Assembly: GCA_023101725.1 (NCBI GenBank)
Contig: JALJCO010003435.1
Location: 36,001-100,000 of the forward strand
Length of the DNA stretch: 64,000 bases
Source: Atherinomorus stipes
Lineage: Eukaryota > Chordata > Actinopteri > Atheriniformes > Atherinidae
Direction of reading: 5' to 3'
Below the pieces are notes generated by a model that made no database searches, had not been told where the DNA came from, and worked only from the letters and a program-made list of their open reading frames with translations. Numbering within the stretch: position 1 is the first letter of the stretch; the number at the start of each line of letters is the position of its first letter. Below are positions 12,554 to 23,045 of the stretch, piece after piece. A program made the position numbers and the translations under genes.

Positions 12554-12644
12554 GTCATTTGTACATTTGCTAGCTCAGGAATAAGGTGGATATATGCCTG
12601 TAGTTGACTTTTTGTATGTTTGAAAAGCATCATACAGCTCCTTT

Positions 12645-13090
12645 AAAACTTTATTAGTCCCTAACAGGAAATTACATCATTGTAATAGTATAAAATGAAC
12701 AGTCGTCATTCTGTATTATCAGCAGTCATCACATATGACTGGGTCTCTGGCCAAGATCAGCCTCCTTCAGGGACAGATCTTCCCCAGAACCTGTTCTTGA
12801 AGACTATGTTGAGGATTGGTGGAAACTGGTCGAGACATTTATAGAAATGTGTCAATAAAATTTCTGATGAAATTCATCAATCTTGGGGCAGCGCTGTCTG
12901 AATGATCTGTCAGTCTGTACATGTCAATCTGGGAGAAGCGTCACTCTCCAAAGAAGAGCTTCGCAGCAGGGTTCAGAATACACCAGGGCTTTGGGGGCTC
13001 TGGGAGCAGCCATAAACATACATATCAGCAGTGTGGTCACGAGTCATCCTGCTGCTGCCGGATGCAGCTGATCCAGTCAGAAACATCTCA
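12645..13090 (-). mobile_element. Antisense LINE 3' tail (CR1/L2-like)
   Basis: On the minus strand the segment ends in TTTCCTGTTAGGGACTAATAAAGTTT-type sequence, the 3' signature of CR1/L2-group LINEs in fish. About 440 bp precede it without an intact frame. It directly abuts the right TTAA of element A. 5'-truncated relic; clade uncertain. Confidence 0.55.
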
Positions 13091-13490
13091 TTTAGGGATG
13101 AAAAATTTCTAACAACCACAGAAAGCAGTGGTCTCTGTTTATATTGCTGGTAGTAAACAAAAAATAAACAAAACTTCTGTCCACAAATTTCATGGATAAA
13201 CACACAACACTGACAGGTTCATGAGATTCTTTTTGAGCCCGACGGGCCCAAGAACTTACATGCATGTTCATCAGCTATTAATAATTAAACAGAAGACTGT
13301 GTAAAACTTTGTGTAACAGTTGACAAACTGTTACACAAAGTTTAGACCCTAATGTGCACAAAACATGATCAAAAGTATATTTTAGTGCAAAAATTAATGT
13401 TTAGAAATTATTTTTAAACTTAATAGGCTTGGTATGAGACATTTAAGAAGTTAAATTAACAGAAAATATTGGTTTATTATATATATATAT

Positions 13491-13725
13491 GTAGCTCAGG
13501 AGAGCAGTCGACTTTCAACCGGAAGGTTGTGGGATCGATTCCAGGCTTCCTCAGACTACATGCCGAAGTGTCCTTGGCCAGGACACTGAACCCCAAGCTG
13601 CCTCCCGGTGTGCCCATCGGGGTATGAATGTGTGTGACTGGGTAAATGTGATACATAGTGGAAAGCGCTTTGAGCGGTTAGTATGACTGGAAAAGCGCAA
13701 TATAAGTACAGTCCGTTTACCATTT
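13491..13725 (+). mobile_element. tRNA-derived SINE
   Basis: The head resembles a tRNA gene: an A-box-like TAGCTCAGGAG near 13492 and a B box GGTTGTGGGATCGATTCC at 13525-13542 (internal RNA polymerase III promoter elements). The body carries GTGTCCTTGGCCAGGACACT and AAAGCGCTTTGAGCGG, which I recognise as a widespread fish SINE. The tail is TACAGTCCGTTTACCATTTA. It is flanked on both sides by AT dinucleotide tracts. Confidence 0.8.
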
Positions 13726-14304
13726 ACATATATATATGCACATATTGGCAAACTTGTACAGCACCTTTGGCACTCTTTGTTGTTTTACGTGTGCTATATA
13801 AATAAATTTGACCTTGACCTCATCAGTAAGCTGCCTCAGTTATTGATAATCATATCAGTTACACATGCACAAAAGCTAATATATACAGAAAATGCAATAC
13901 TTGAATACATTTTCCACCATCGCTGTGGCGTCCCTCACCAGCGCAGCGCCCTTACATGCTGCATATGCTGCACCCCCCCTTTGCACCACCGGCTTTCAGA
14001 TCAGATCTTTCCACCATGGCAGCGGTGATGCAGAGCTGCTCCTATCAGATGTCACATGAGCAACATGCAGCGAGTGAAAGTTGACTCCTGGGGCCGTACT
14101 GATCCAGCATCTTAGAGCCATTTTAGGACTAAATGAGGAGAATTTTTAGAATTTACCTCTACTCTCAAAATGAAGAACAAAAGCTGTTTATCAACGTCCT
14201 CAATAGTGTTGGGAAAAACGGCGTTAGAAATAAACTACTTTTTCAGTAACGGGTTAATCTAACTAATTACAACGCCATTACTGTTACTGTCCTTCACTTC
14301 AATA
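13726..14304. other. Repeat-derived, no gene seen
   Basis: 13767-13800 (GTGCTATATAAATAAATTTG) looks like another retroelement 3' tail. 14207-14280 (GTGTTGGGAAAAACGGCGTT) looks like a solitary hAT-type terminus. Nothing coding is supported. Confidence 0.4.
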
Positions 14305-14414
14305 GGAATCTGAGCTTCTGGAAGAATGGTCAAAGATTCCCATAAACACACTCCTAAACCTTGTGGACAGCCTTCCTACAAGAGTTGAAGCTGTTCTAGC
14401 TTCAAAGGTGGACC
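14305..14414 (+). pseudogene. Tc1-like transposase C-terminal relic, left half
   Basis: The stretch GGAAGAATGGTCAAAGATTC...CTCCTAAACCTTGTGGACAG is the 3' coding end of a Tc1/mariner element (typical transposase C-terminal region). It stops at 14414 and resumes at 16558, so a 2.1-kb insertion splits it. The upstream three quarters of the element are absent. Confidence 0.8.
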
Positions 14415-14531
14415 AATGTGTAGTGATCTCAAGCCCAAAGGTCTCAGCAAAAGGATACACACATCTAACCAAATATACTTTGGAACACATACTGATTGAT
14501 AAAGGTCACATTAGGATGTAAAACAGACATC

Positions 14532-14706
14532 GCCAGCCACCCCATGAACAGAGGCTACAGTTCCTTGGCACAGTCGGCCCCGGTTCAATTCCTGGTCCAG
14601 GTCTCTTTGCTGCATGTCACTCCCCACTCTCTCTGCCCCTTTCCTGTCACTACACACTGTTGTATAAAGGCCACAAGTGCCCAAAAAATCCTTTAAAAAA
14701 AAAAAA
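14532..14706 (+). mobile_element. tRNA-derived SINE inside the LTR-like element
   Basis: B-box-like CGGTTCAATTCC, then CTTTGCTGCATGTCACTCCC, CCTTTCCTGTCACTAC and a terminal AAAAAA run, the layout of a common fish SINE. Flanked by near-identical 10-bp duplications AACAGACATC (14522-14531) and AACAGACGTC (14707-14716). Confidence 0.8.
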
Positions 14707-15737
14707 AACAGACGTCCCAAGGAGGAATTTTGCTCAGAGAAGGACCTTCTCTGAGGAATCACTGATTTACGGTCCTGACGGCAACTCAGGAGAGGACCTG
14801 CATTTTGGTAAAACAAACAAAGGCCAATTGTTGAACTTTGAACCCATCCTCCAAGCTTGGAGATACTCCTTCCCAATATTTACGACCTGCTATAAACTGG
14901 ATTCCTTATAGTCAATTTTGTGTTCTTAACATTCAAGGACTGTTTTATATTGTCAGGAAAGTAAGTTCATGTTAATCTCATGATGAAGACTTTTCTTTTG
15001 ATATGCAACATGATATACTTTGGTGATTAGAAACTACATGTTTCTTCCCCAAATTCACATCACATCCATTCCAGGATGCATGCTGGGTAAAAGTGAAGAC
15101 AGACACTTTACCCCCTCTGCAGAAATCCACTTTTATGTTAGAAATGGACTTCCTCATATCAAATGATGTCTAACACATGTATTTTCTTTACAGGAATCTT
15201 AAATCATCAAGATTAATCCTGTTTCATCTGTTTAGCTGATTTGTTTATTCAATGTCTTCCTTTATTCATATAATTCAGATCTTTGCTTTATTTTATTTTA
15301 TTGTGTTCATTTTATTTCATCATGTCTGAATAATTGATCCATTTGTACACATGCCTCTCTTAGAACTCACAGATGTTTATGACAATTAAGCTCAACTGAT
15401 AGTCAAATGATCATTCGAGATGTGTCTGACTATTGGATGAAACCTGACTCTGTCAGCTTCCCATTGGCTGACAAGCTGTAAGCCACATTCCACCGCCAGG
15501 CAGAGCGCGAAGCTCTGAACTGAGAATCAGGACTGAAAGAGAACTGAGTGGATGAGAAAGATGGAGAACACGAGAATGTGAACACGAATCTGAACACGCA
15601 GAAGAACGAACAAGGCAGAACTGAAGAAACTTGGAACAATGAGGAAAGAATGAGACGAAACCTGCTCTGAACTCAGCAGAGTTCATAACCATGAATCACT
15701 CAGGGAGGAGTGATGGAGAGAAGAAGACTTTAACCTT

Positions 15738-15742
<5 letters not shown>

Positions 15743-15783
<41 letters not shown>
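15743..15783. repeat. (GA)n microsatellite
   Basis: About 20 GA dinucleotides, followed by a short purine run and A12 near 15795. It produces spurious serine/leucine frames on the minus strand. Confidence 0.95.
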
Positions 15784-15787
<4 letters not shown>

Positions 15788-16557
15788 GAGAGAAAAAAAA
15801 AAAACAGATCCACCACTGAGCTGACAGCCCACAGAGAGCCGGACGAACTTCCAGGAGATCGGGAAGATCTTTGGGATCCATCCACCCGACAATCTTCCAA
15901 AGGATTTGAGGAACAGTCCAGCAGAACCAGGGCGTGAGTGAAGCACCTCAGTCAGACGGAACCTCTGAGGAAATCCTGATCATTTGCTATGAAATATGAT
16001 CTGATGTCACAAGAAGTTGGTGATAGTGAATTAATCCAGGCCTGCGGTTTACCAGACCCAGATTAACTTTGTTTAGTTGGATTAAGAAATCCTTCCTTCT
16101 TTTTCTTTGAACATTTATTAATTAACTGAGGCTTAATTAATTTATGTTTCATTTTCATACCATCTCACATTTCTTTCTCAAGATAACTTTTGGTTGATCA
16201 TCATGCTCACATATGTCTTGTATATATCTTGTACATACATTATCTCATGTAGTTTGTAGACTAGTTAATAAATACTCCGTATTATCTTAACTAGTCGTTG
16301 TTTGTGGTTTTTCTGATGTATCATGAAAGGTCACTTCAAGCGAGAACTCATGAAAGCGTCCTGAGACTGATCACTTAATCAATCAATCTAAGAGTTGATT
16401 TAAGACTTTAATGGTTTTCCTTGCTTCCATTACATATCAAATAAGTAAGGTGGTGCTCCAAGGCTGTATTAGTATTGATATTAATAGAAATATTAATATT
16501 AATATCATACATAGTGACGCTACATATTGTGATGCCCAAGCTAAATCACTACAAATG

Positions 16558-16650
16558 TCATGCTGAACCCTATGGATTAGGAATGGGATGCCACTTAAGC
16601 TCATATGTGAGGCAAGACAAGTGAGCAAATACTTTTGGCAATATAGTGTG
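16558..16650 (+). mobile_element. Tc1-like element, 3' end (right half)
   Basis: AACCCTATGGATTAGGAATG ... CAAATACTTTTGGCAATATA is the 3' non-coding end and terminal repeat of the Tc1 element whose coding part ends at 14414. Removing 14419-16553 and one AATG copy rejoins the two parts. Confidence 0.8.
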
Positions 16651-17343
16651 CATATCTGATGCAAGCGTCCAGACTGAGCAGTACTTCAGTCATTGTGATG
16701 TGTTGTTTTCTTCATCTCTGATCTACCTGGCGGAGAGAAAAAAGAGCTTTCCTCGTGTTGATGGATGCAGTGTTGCAGAGCGGAGAGCTGCTGTTTCACT
16801 GTAGAATTCATCACTGCTTTAATGGAAGCAGGTTGAAAAAGTCACACATATCCCTCTCCTCACTTAGCAACATCAGTTGCCTAGCAACTGGTCTCCATTA
16901 CATAGGGCTCATGTAGTGCATTTGAAGGACTGCAGAGCTGCTTGAGAGCAGTGCGCTAATCACATCAGTGTACGTGGACAGTATAAGCTGCAATCTCTTC
17001 ATCTTTGACAAACTGAAGTAAAAGGGTGCATTTATGGTCATCAGACTTTCCACCGCTGATCTGACATGTTTTATGTTGGTTCTGTCATTGATTGTTTGGA
17101 GAAATCTTGTTAAAGATTCTTTCAGCTTCCTGGAAAAAAAAGACAATACTACAACAAAGTAATCAGGAGGATTTTAAGCAGAGGATAAACTATGGTTCTA
17201 ATATTTCCACGTCTAAGAAAAACTATTACAGAATTAACAAAAGAAATATTTATATTTATATTAGGGCAGCATGTCAAAAGATTAATCCTAATTAATCACA
17301 TTACTATTATCACTTCTCGGACATATTTAGGATTAAAGGTGTC
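16651..17343. other. Unassigned sequence
   Basis: No gene or recognised repeat. 16898-17146 has an 82-codon minus frame without motifs. AT-rich from 17150. Confidence 0.35.
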
Positions 17344-17369
17344 TCAGACTTCCGAACGCGGAAGTCTGA
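17344..17369. repeat. 11-bp perfect hairpin at a LINE edge
   Basis: TCAGACTTCCG, loop AACG, CGGAAGTCTGA. It lies at the 3' limit of the antisense LINE fragment and may be the tip of a small inverted-repeat element. Confidence 0.6.
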
Positions 17370-17570
17370 AATTCCGGCCACCCCCAACAGGAGCCCCTGG
17401 GGCTGGGGGACACAGTTGAACGTCTTTTCCAAGTCCACAAAGCACATGTAGACTGGTTGGGCCAACTCCCATGCCCCGTCTAGGACCCTGAAAAGGCTGT
17501 AGAGCTAATCCACTGTTCCACATCTGGGACGAGAACCACACTGCTCCTCCTCAACCCGAGGTTCGACTAC

Positions 17571-18056
17571 CTAGTGGACCCTCCTCTCCAGCACCACTGA
17601 ATAATCTATACCGGGGGGGCTGAGGAGTGTGATCCCCTGAAGCTGGAGCACACCCTCTGATCCCCCTTTTTGAAGAGGGGGTCCACCACCCCAGTCTGCC
17701 AGTCCAGAGGCACCGTCCCCGATGTCCACGCGATGCTGCAGAGGCGTGTCAGCCAAGACAGCCCCACAGCATCCAGAGCCATATGAGAAGTCCGGGCGGA
17801 TCTCATCCACCCCTTGAGTCCTGCCACCAAGGTGCTTTGTAACCACCTGAGTGACCTCAGTCCTGGTGACAGGGGAGTCCACCCCTGAGCCCCCAAACTC
17901 TGCTTCCTCATCAGAAGAGGCGTTGGTGGGATTGAGGAGGTCCTCAAAGTATTCCCTCCACCGACCCACAACATCCGGAGTCGAGGTCAGCAGCCCACCA
18001 TCCCCACTGTACACAGTGTTGCAGTTTGGCTTCTTCCCCCTCCTGAGCTGCCTCAT
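17571..18056 (-). pseudogene. LINE reverse transcriptase fragment
   Basis: The frame includes VVGRWREYFEDLLNPTNASS, then GGRTQGVDEIRP (the conserved GxxxGxDxI region before RT motif 1). An overlapping frame (17606-17974) carries AVGLSWLTRLCSIAWTSGTV and PLDWQTGVVDPLFKKGDQR. The domain is thus split across two frames by an indel near 17800-17870. Neither start is real; these are internal pieces. The finger region of a reverse transcriptase is certain, function is lost. Confidence 0.8.
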
Positions 18057-18345
18057 GGTGGATCAGAATCTCCTCGAAGCCGTCCGCAAGTCATTCTCCA
18101 TGGCCTCTGGAGTTGGCAACTGCCAACGTAGCGCTTCCTTTAGCCTGCTGATGGCCGTCAGGAGTCCCACAGGCCAGGAAAGCCCAGTAGGACTCTTTCT
18201 TTAGCTTAACAGCATCTCTCACTGCCGCTGTCCACCAGCGAGTTCAGAGATCACCGCAACGACAAACACGACAACTTTACGGCCACAGCTCCAACTAGCG
18301 GCTTCAGCAATAGAGACACGGATCACAGCCCATTCCAACTCATTA

Positions 18346-19070
18346 GCTGTGTTTACATGGTGCAATTCTGAGCTGGTCAAACGTCAGTCAAAATAAAAAT
18401 GCGTCATGTACATGTCAGCTGATCCAATTGGCCGCGATCGGAAAGAATTTTCAATCTGATCGAGAGGGGTGGTTTAAACCTTTTACGATCTGATCAGCAG
18501 GAAAAAATGAGCATGTAAACACTTATTCCGATCATTTCTGTGGAATTTTGTCTCTGTGCATGCATTAACCACGTGGGGGGTTACATGGCGTAGCAGATTC
18601 AGGGAAGATGGCGGAAGCAAAATAGAATGGGACTGTGGACGATACAACCCCAGATAGCAAATGGACGGCACTGATCTGCATTTTGACTGGAAATTCTGAT
18701 GTTAGGCAGACCTAAAGCTGTAGCTGCACTTTTGCCCACAATCCATAGCAAATCCGTTCATGATCATGTGCTTCAGCCACGAGTCCGGTACAGACCCGTT
18801 ATATGGCTGTATTTTTTAATCCCTATTGAAAGAGTTAATGATTATTGAGAATTTTGATGGTCAAAAGATTATAGATTAAATGAGAAAACCCCTCTTCTTC
18901 CAAACTAAGAGCCGTTGCGCATGTCAAAAGCATTATGAACATACAAATCTGTCCATCAAGTAAATACAACCGATTGGATCACTTTTCCCCCTGTCCATGT
19001 AAACACATCAGCTGGAAGCTCCCAGAAAGATTTTAATCAGGCAGATTAATTAGCTGCATGTTAATGCAAC
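18346..19070. mobile_element. PIF/Harbinger-like MITE in the LINE
   Basis: It separates two parts of the LINE non-coding region. Left tip GCTGTGTTTACATGGTGC; right tip reversed GTTGCATTAACATGCAGC; adjoining TTA (left) and TAA (right). A second GTGTTTACATGGACA motif lies inverted at 18995-19006. Tips of this form are usual in fish Harbinger-type MITEs, but the target duplication is not clean. Confidence 0.6.
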
Positions 19071-19445
19071 TAATGTCCCCCCCCCTCACTGGGAACTAAA
19101 GTTGCCCTGGAGGTGGAGCTCTCTCTGATGGGGGACTTTCCCATCACCTTCAGACGCAGCCCAGGTCACATTGCACCTGACTCCCGCAGCCCATCCCGCA
19201 AGTGGTGAGTCCACAGTAAGGGGGGCCTAAGCTATCCTTGTGGGCTGAGCCCAACTGGGCCCCATGGGCAAAGGCCTATGGCGGGGGTAGAGTCTTCTGT
19301 CAGAGAAAGCTTGAACTCCCACTTCCAGGAGAGCTTCAACTAGGCGCTTGCCTTTGGCTACAGAGGGGGGCCCCGGTCCCCCGTGTCCGGGGTCAAGGGA
19401 AACTGGGCAGCATAGTTTTTCTCTTCATGAGGATCTTTTTCCAAT

Positions 19446-19564
19446 CCACTTTATTTATATGGCACATTTTACAAACAAAGTATTTCCAAAGTGCTGCACA
19501 TATTCACAAACTAAAATGAACAATGACTAATCAACAGATGTAGAAAATACAAAACACTTATTGG
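19446..19564 (-). mobile_element. Short retroelement 3' tail in the LINE
   Basis: CACTTTATTTATATGGCACA ... AAAGTGCTGCACA is the reverse of a LINE/SINE tail ending in ATATAAATAAAGTG. It interrupts the LINE between 19445 and 19565. Confidence 0.5.
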
Positions 19565-19831
19565 GCATTTTTTGTCTGGTCCCTCCCCTCGAGACCTGTT
19601 TGCCATGGGTGGGCCGACCAGGGGCATAAAGCCCCACACAACATACTGTAGCCCCTGGGAACCTCAGAGCCTGCAAACCCCTCCACCACGATAAAGCGGC
19701 AGGTTATGGAGGGGCAGTTTCTACGTGTATTTCTTTATTTGAAAAGAACCAGATAGCTAGCGAAAATAGTTTGGAGTTTTCAGGATTAAACTAGGTTGAT
19801 ATTTATTAAATAATTTGCTTGTCTTCGGCAG

Positions 19832-19966
19832 AAATCCTCCAAACTGTCACGAATCTCATCAGGAGATGACGACTTGGAGAAGGATGGGAAAGATGACGAC
19901 CAGAAGAGCGGTTCCGAGGGAGGAGACCATGACAACGACTTCATTCAGAATACCACTGACAGTAAG
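19832..19966 (+). CDS. Candidate host exon, acidic (unidentified)
   Basis: An acceptor-like GTCTTCGGCAG precedes a 45-codon open block beginning KSSKLSRISSGDDDLEKDGK and continuing DDDQKSGSEGGDHDNDFIQ. The block ends at a donor: either GACA|GTAAGG (19961) or AAG|GTGTGA (19966), followed in frame by TGA. It is very rich in D, E, K, S and G with no transposon motif, as in a disordered linker of a nuclear or signalling protein. Base composition differs from its AT-rich surroundings. I do not recognise the gene. It lies between repeats, so any partner exons would be outside the nearby sequence. Chance open frame is possible, but the splice borders and codon pattern favour a real exon. Confidence 0.55.
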
Positions 19967-20553
19967 GTGTGATATCTCCTCTTCCTGCTGAGCCAACACA
20001 GAAACACTGCATGCTTTTCTAGTTTAAAACCATTTGATTTTGCACGCCTTCTCGAAAAGCTGCAACCTGGTTTATGTGGATGGATTTGCAGTAAGATTGA
20101 GAGAACCCCCTGAAAGGATTTAGTCAGCTGCAGTGACCTGTTGTGATGAAGCATATTTGACTTTTTTCTCTGTGAGGATTTAATGCTGTTTAAAGTTATT
20201 CATTCATCTGTTTTATGGTCTTTCCTGTAGAACCAACTGCTCATAGAGGAACATTAAAAGAGAAAAGTACAACAGGGAAATCTTTCTTTGTAGCTGTGAT
20301 GTTGGAGAGATAATCAACAAGATGATTTCTCATCTGCACCACCTTCTGGCTGCAACTGTCACTTTGTTTCTGTGTTGGATGTCCAGCGTGAGTTTAGAAG
20401 AACGAAGCTTACTTATGTTTTTATTGGTTGTTCTGCAGATACCAGGGTAAGACTGGGCATTATTCCTCTGTCTTTTATTTTTCAATCACCTTATGCTAGA
20501 TCTCTATCAAACATCAGAATAAAACAACAATTTAAAAAAGATTTTCTTTTTTT

Positions 20554-23045
20554 CAACCCCAGTTCCAGAAAAGTCTGGTTTCTGTGTAAAATATGAATAA
20601 AAAGATGAATAAAAAGATTTCAATTATTTTCAAATCTCATCAACTTATTATATTCTTAGTCAAACAAAACCAACATATCAGGTGATGAAACTGATACATT
20701 TTATAATTTGATGGGAAATATTTTCTGACTGTGAATCTGATGGCAGAAACACGTCTGTAAAAAGTAGCTCCAGGGTGATGTTTACCATCGTGTATCATCT
20801 CTTCTTTTAACAACTGTCTGCAAATGTCTGGAAAGTGAGGAGACCAGTTGCTGGAGTGTTAGGAGAGGAATGTGGTCCCGTTCTGGTCTGATGCAGGATT
20901 CTAGCTGCTCAACAGTCCTGGGCCTGGTTGCTGGATTTCTGCTTTCAGGATGCTCCAAATGTTGCTATTGGTGAAAGGTCTGGACTGCAGGCAGACCAGT
21001 TCAGCAGCCGGACTCTGGACTGCAGGCAGACCAGTACAGCAGCCGGACTCTGGACTGCAGGCGGACCAGTTCAGTACCTGGACTCTGGACTGCAGGCAGG
21101 CCAGTTCAGCAGCCGGACTCTGGACTGCAGGCGGACCAGTTCAGTACCTGGACTCTGGACTGCAGGCAGGCCAGTACAGCAGCCGGATTCTGGACTGCAG
21201 GCAGACCAGTACAGCAGCCGGATTCTGGACTGCAGGCAGACCAGTACAGCAGCCAGACTCTGGACTGCAGGCAGACCAGTACAGCAGCCAGACTCTGGAC
21301 TGCAGGCAGACCAGTACAGCAGCCAGACTCTGGACTGTAGGCAGACCAGTTCAGCAGCCGGATTCTGGACTGCAGGCAGACCAGTACAGCAGCCGGACTC
21401 TGGACTGCAGGCGGACCAGTTCAGTACCTGGACTCTGGACTGCAGGCAGGCCAGTACAGCAGCCGGATTCTGGACTGCAGGCAGACCAGTACAGCAGCCG
21501 GATTCTGGACTGCAGGCAGACCAGTACAGCAGCCAGACTCTGGACTGCAGGCAGACCAGTACAGCAGCCAGACTCTGGACTGTAGGCAGACCAGTTCAGC
21601 AGCCGGATTCTGGACTGCAGGCAGACCAGTACAGCAGCTGGACTCTGGACTGCAGTTGGACCAGTTCAGTACCTGGACTCTGGACTGCAGGCAGACCAGT
21701 ACAGCAGCCGGATTCTGGACTGCAGGCAGACCAGTACAGCAGCCGGATTCTGGACTGCAGGCAGACCAGTACAGCAGCCAGACTCTGGACTGTAGGCAGA
21801 CCAGTTCAGCAGCCGGATTCTGGACTGCAGGCAGACCAGTACAGCAGCTGGACTCTGGACTGCAGTTGGACCAGTTCAGTACCTGGACTCTGGACTGTAG
21901 GCAGACCAGTTCAGCAGCCGGACTCTGGACTGTAGGCAGACCAGTTCAGTACGTGAACTCTCGACCGCAGGCAGACCAGTTCAGCGGCCGGACTCTGGAC
22001 TTGTAGTCAGACCAGTTCAGTACGTGGACTCTGGACTGCAGGCAGACCAGTTCAGCAGCCGGACTCTGGACTTGTAGTCAGACCAGTTCAGTACCTGGAC
22101 TCTGGACTGTAGGCAGACCAGTTCAGCAGCCGGACTCTGGACTGTAGGCAGACCAGTTCAGCAGCTGGACTCTGGACTGTAGGCAGACCAGTTCAGCAGC
22201 CGGACTCTGAACTACAGGCAGACCAGTTCAGCAGCCGGATTCTGGACTGTAGGCAGACCAGTTCAGCAGCCAGACTCTGGACTTGTAGTCAGACCAGTTC
22301 AGTACGTGGACTCTGAACTGCAGGCAGACCAGTTCAGCAGCCGGATTCTGGACTGTAGGCAGACCAGTTCAGCGGCTGGACTCTGGACTTGTAGTCAGAC
22401 CAGTTCAGTACGTGAACTCTCGACCGCAGGCAGACCAGTTCAGCGGCCAGACTCTTTTCCTGTTTCCAGCCATGCTGCTGTGATGGATGCAGTATGTGGT
22501 CCAGGTCTTGTGAAACCTGCAGGCCTTCTCTGAAAGAGACGTTGTCTGGATGGGAACAGATGTTGCTTCTAAAACCTCCATGTACTTTCCAGCATTGATG
22601 GAGCTTCACAGTTGTGGAAGCTGCCGTTGCCATGGCAACCCCATCCCATCAGAGATGCAGCTTTTTAGCTGTACACTAATAACAACCTGGATGCTCCTGA
22701 CCCTCTTTAGTCTGCAGGACACAGCTTCCATGCTTTCCAGAAACATCCCCACACCTCTGTCCATCTTTCCATCTGAGAGACTTTGCCTCCCTGAAATGCT
22801 CCTTTTATACCCAACCATGTTATTGACCTGTTCCTAGTTAAACCAGTTAGTTGTCAAATGCTCCTCCAGTTGATAATTTTCCAGCCTTTCGTTGATTGAC
22901 AGATTTAGAGAAGATTTTCCATCAAATGTTTCATCATCCGATATGTTGTTTATGTTATACTGGGAATAAAATATGTTGATGAGATTTGCTGATTGTTGAT
23001 TCTGTTTCAATTCTGTGTCCCAACTTCTTTGGAATTGGTGTCGTA
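20554..23045. mobile_element. DNA transposon with internal 35-bp array
   Basis: Left tip CAACCCCAGTTCCAGAAAAG and reversed right tip TACGACACCAATTCCAAAGA form imperfect terminal repeats I recognise from a common fish non-autonomous transposon. Regions flanking the array (CTCCAAATGTTGCTATTGG; TCTGAAAGAGACGTTGTCTG; TTCCAGCATTGATGGAGCTT) also match that family from memory. In ordinary copies the CAGGCAGACCAGTTCAG motif appears singly or a few times; here it is expanded about 42-fold. No transposase. Confidence 0.75.
20982..22455 (+). repeat. 35-bp minisatellite, about 42 copies
   Basis: Unit GGACTGCAGGCAGACCAGTT plus CAGCAGCCGGACTCT. Variants include TACAGCAGCC, TTCAGTACCTGG and CTTGTAGTCAG. 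Blocks of several units are themselves repeated (for example 21164-21374 resembles 21444-21620). Since 35 is not a multiple of 3, the unit is read in all three frames; the 335- and 211-codon frames here are artefacts of lacking stops, not a protein. Confidence 0.95.

Larger units (their letters stand above)
9223..12590. mobile_element. TA-target element B inserted in element A
   Basis: The left end TCCATCTTATTCCT is preceded by TA (9221-9222). The right end AGGAATAAGGTGGA is followed by TA (12591-12592). Comparing element A copy 1 with copy 2 shows that A is contiguous where B sits, which supports the insertion. TA duplication suggests Tc1/mariner-like mobilisation. Without the nested hAT, B is about 1.1 kb and contains AAT microsatellites (about 9549-9572, 9646-9660), a common fish repeat motif TTCTGTACCGCTTATCC, and at 9690-9960 a dispersed-repeat fragment (GAGTTTGAGTCTGGATTTGG). 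No transposase seen. Confidence 0.75.
8173..12642 (+). mobile_element. TTAA-target element A, copy 1 (outermost of nest)
   Basis: The left end AGGAGCCGTGTCATGAAAAA follows TTAA (8169-8172). The right end, reversed, is AGGAGCTGTATGATGC and is followed by TTAA (12643-12646). TTAA duplications occur in the Kolobok and piggyBac superfamilies; the terminal bases do not decide which. Element sequence runs 8173-9220, then resumes at 12593-12642 after an insertion. A second copy lies inverted at 10454-11630, and the two align over about 1 kb. No intact transposase frame seen. Confidence 0.8.
14419..16553. mobile_element. LTR-like element (possible solo LTR)
   Basis: Termini TGTAGTGATC...AATCACTACA (TG...CA with a 9-bp inverted repeat), flanked by the 4-bp duplication AATG (14415-14418 and 16554-16557) inside the Tc1 relic. 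Excluding an internal SINE it is about 1.96 kb with no gag, pol or env-like frame, so a solo LTR of an endogenous retrovirus-like or other LTR element is the simplest reading. AATAAA near 16269 could be its polyadenylation signal. A non-autonomous DNA element with these tips is the alternative. Confidence 0.55.
17370..19712 (-). mobile_element. Antisense LINE fragment, internally interrupted
   Basis: On the minus strand, non-coding sequence (19712-18240; CCTCCACCACGATAAAG-type motif near 19680, CCGCAAGTGGTGAGTCCAC at about 19197) leads into reverse-transcriptase coding sequence (18056-17400). A 725-bp MITE (18346-19070) and a short retroelement tail (19446-19564) are inserted. It ends within the polymerase domain, just after the first catalytic-aspartate region (FVDLEKTFN), so the palm motif and 3' end are missing. 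I recognise the fish LINE by sequence but cannot fix its clade. Confidence 0.75.

Noticed and set aside
13491..13560. A genuine tRNA gene
   Set aside because: Only the A- and B-box regions resemble a tRNA; no paired acceptor stem is evident and a SINE body follows directly.
15696..15946. Serine/leucine-rich minus-strand frames
   Set aside because: Translation of the (GA)n microsatellite and A-rich run.
20928..21935. 335-codon frame resembling a repetitive protein
   Set aside because: It is produced by the stop-free 35-bp minisatellite in all three frames and sits inside a non-coding transposon.
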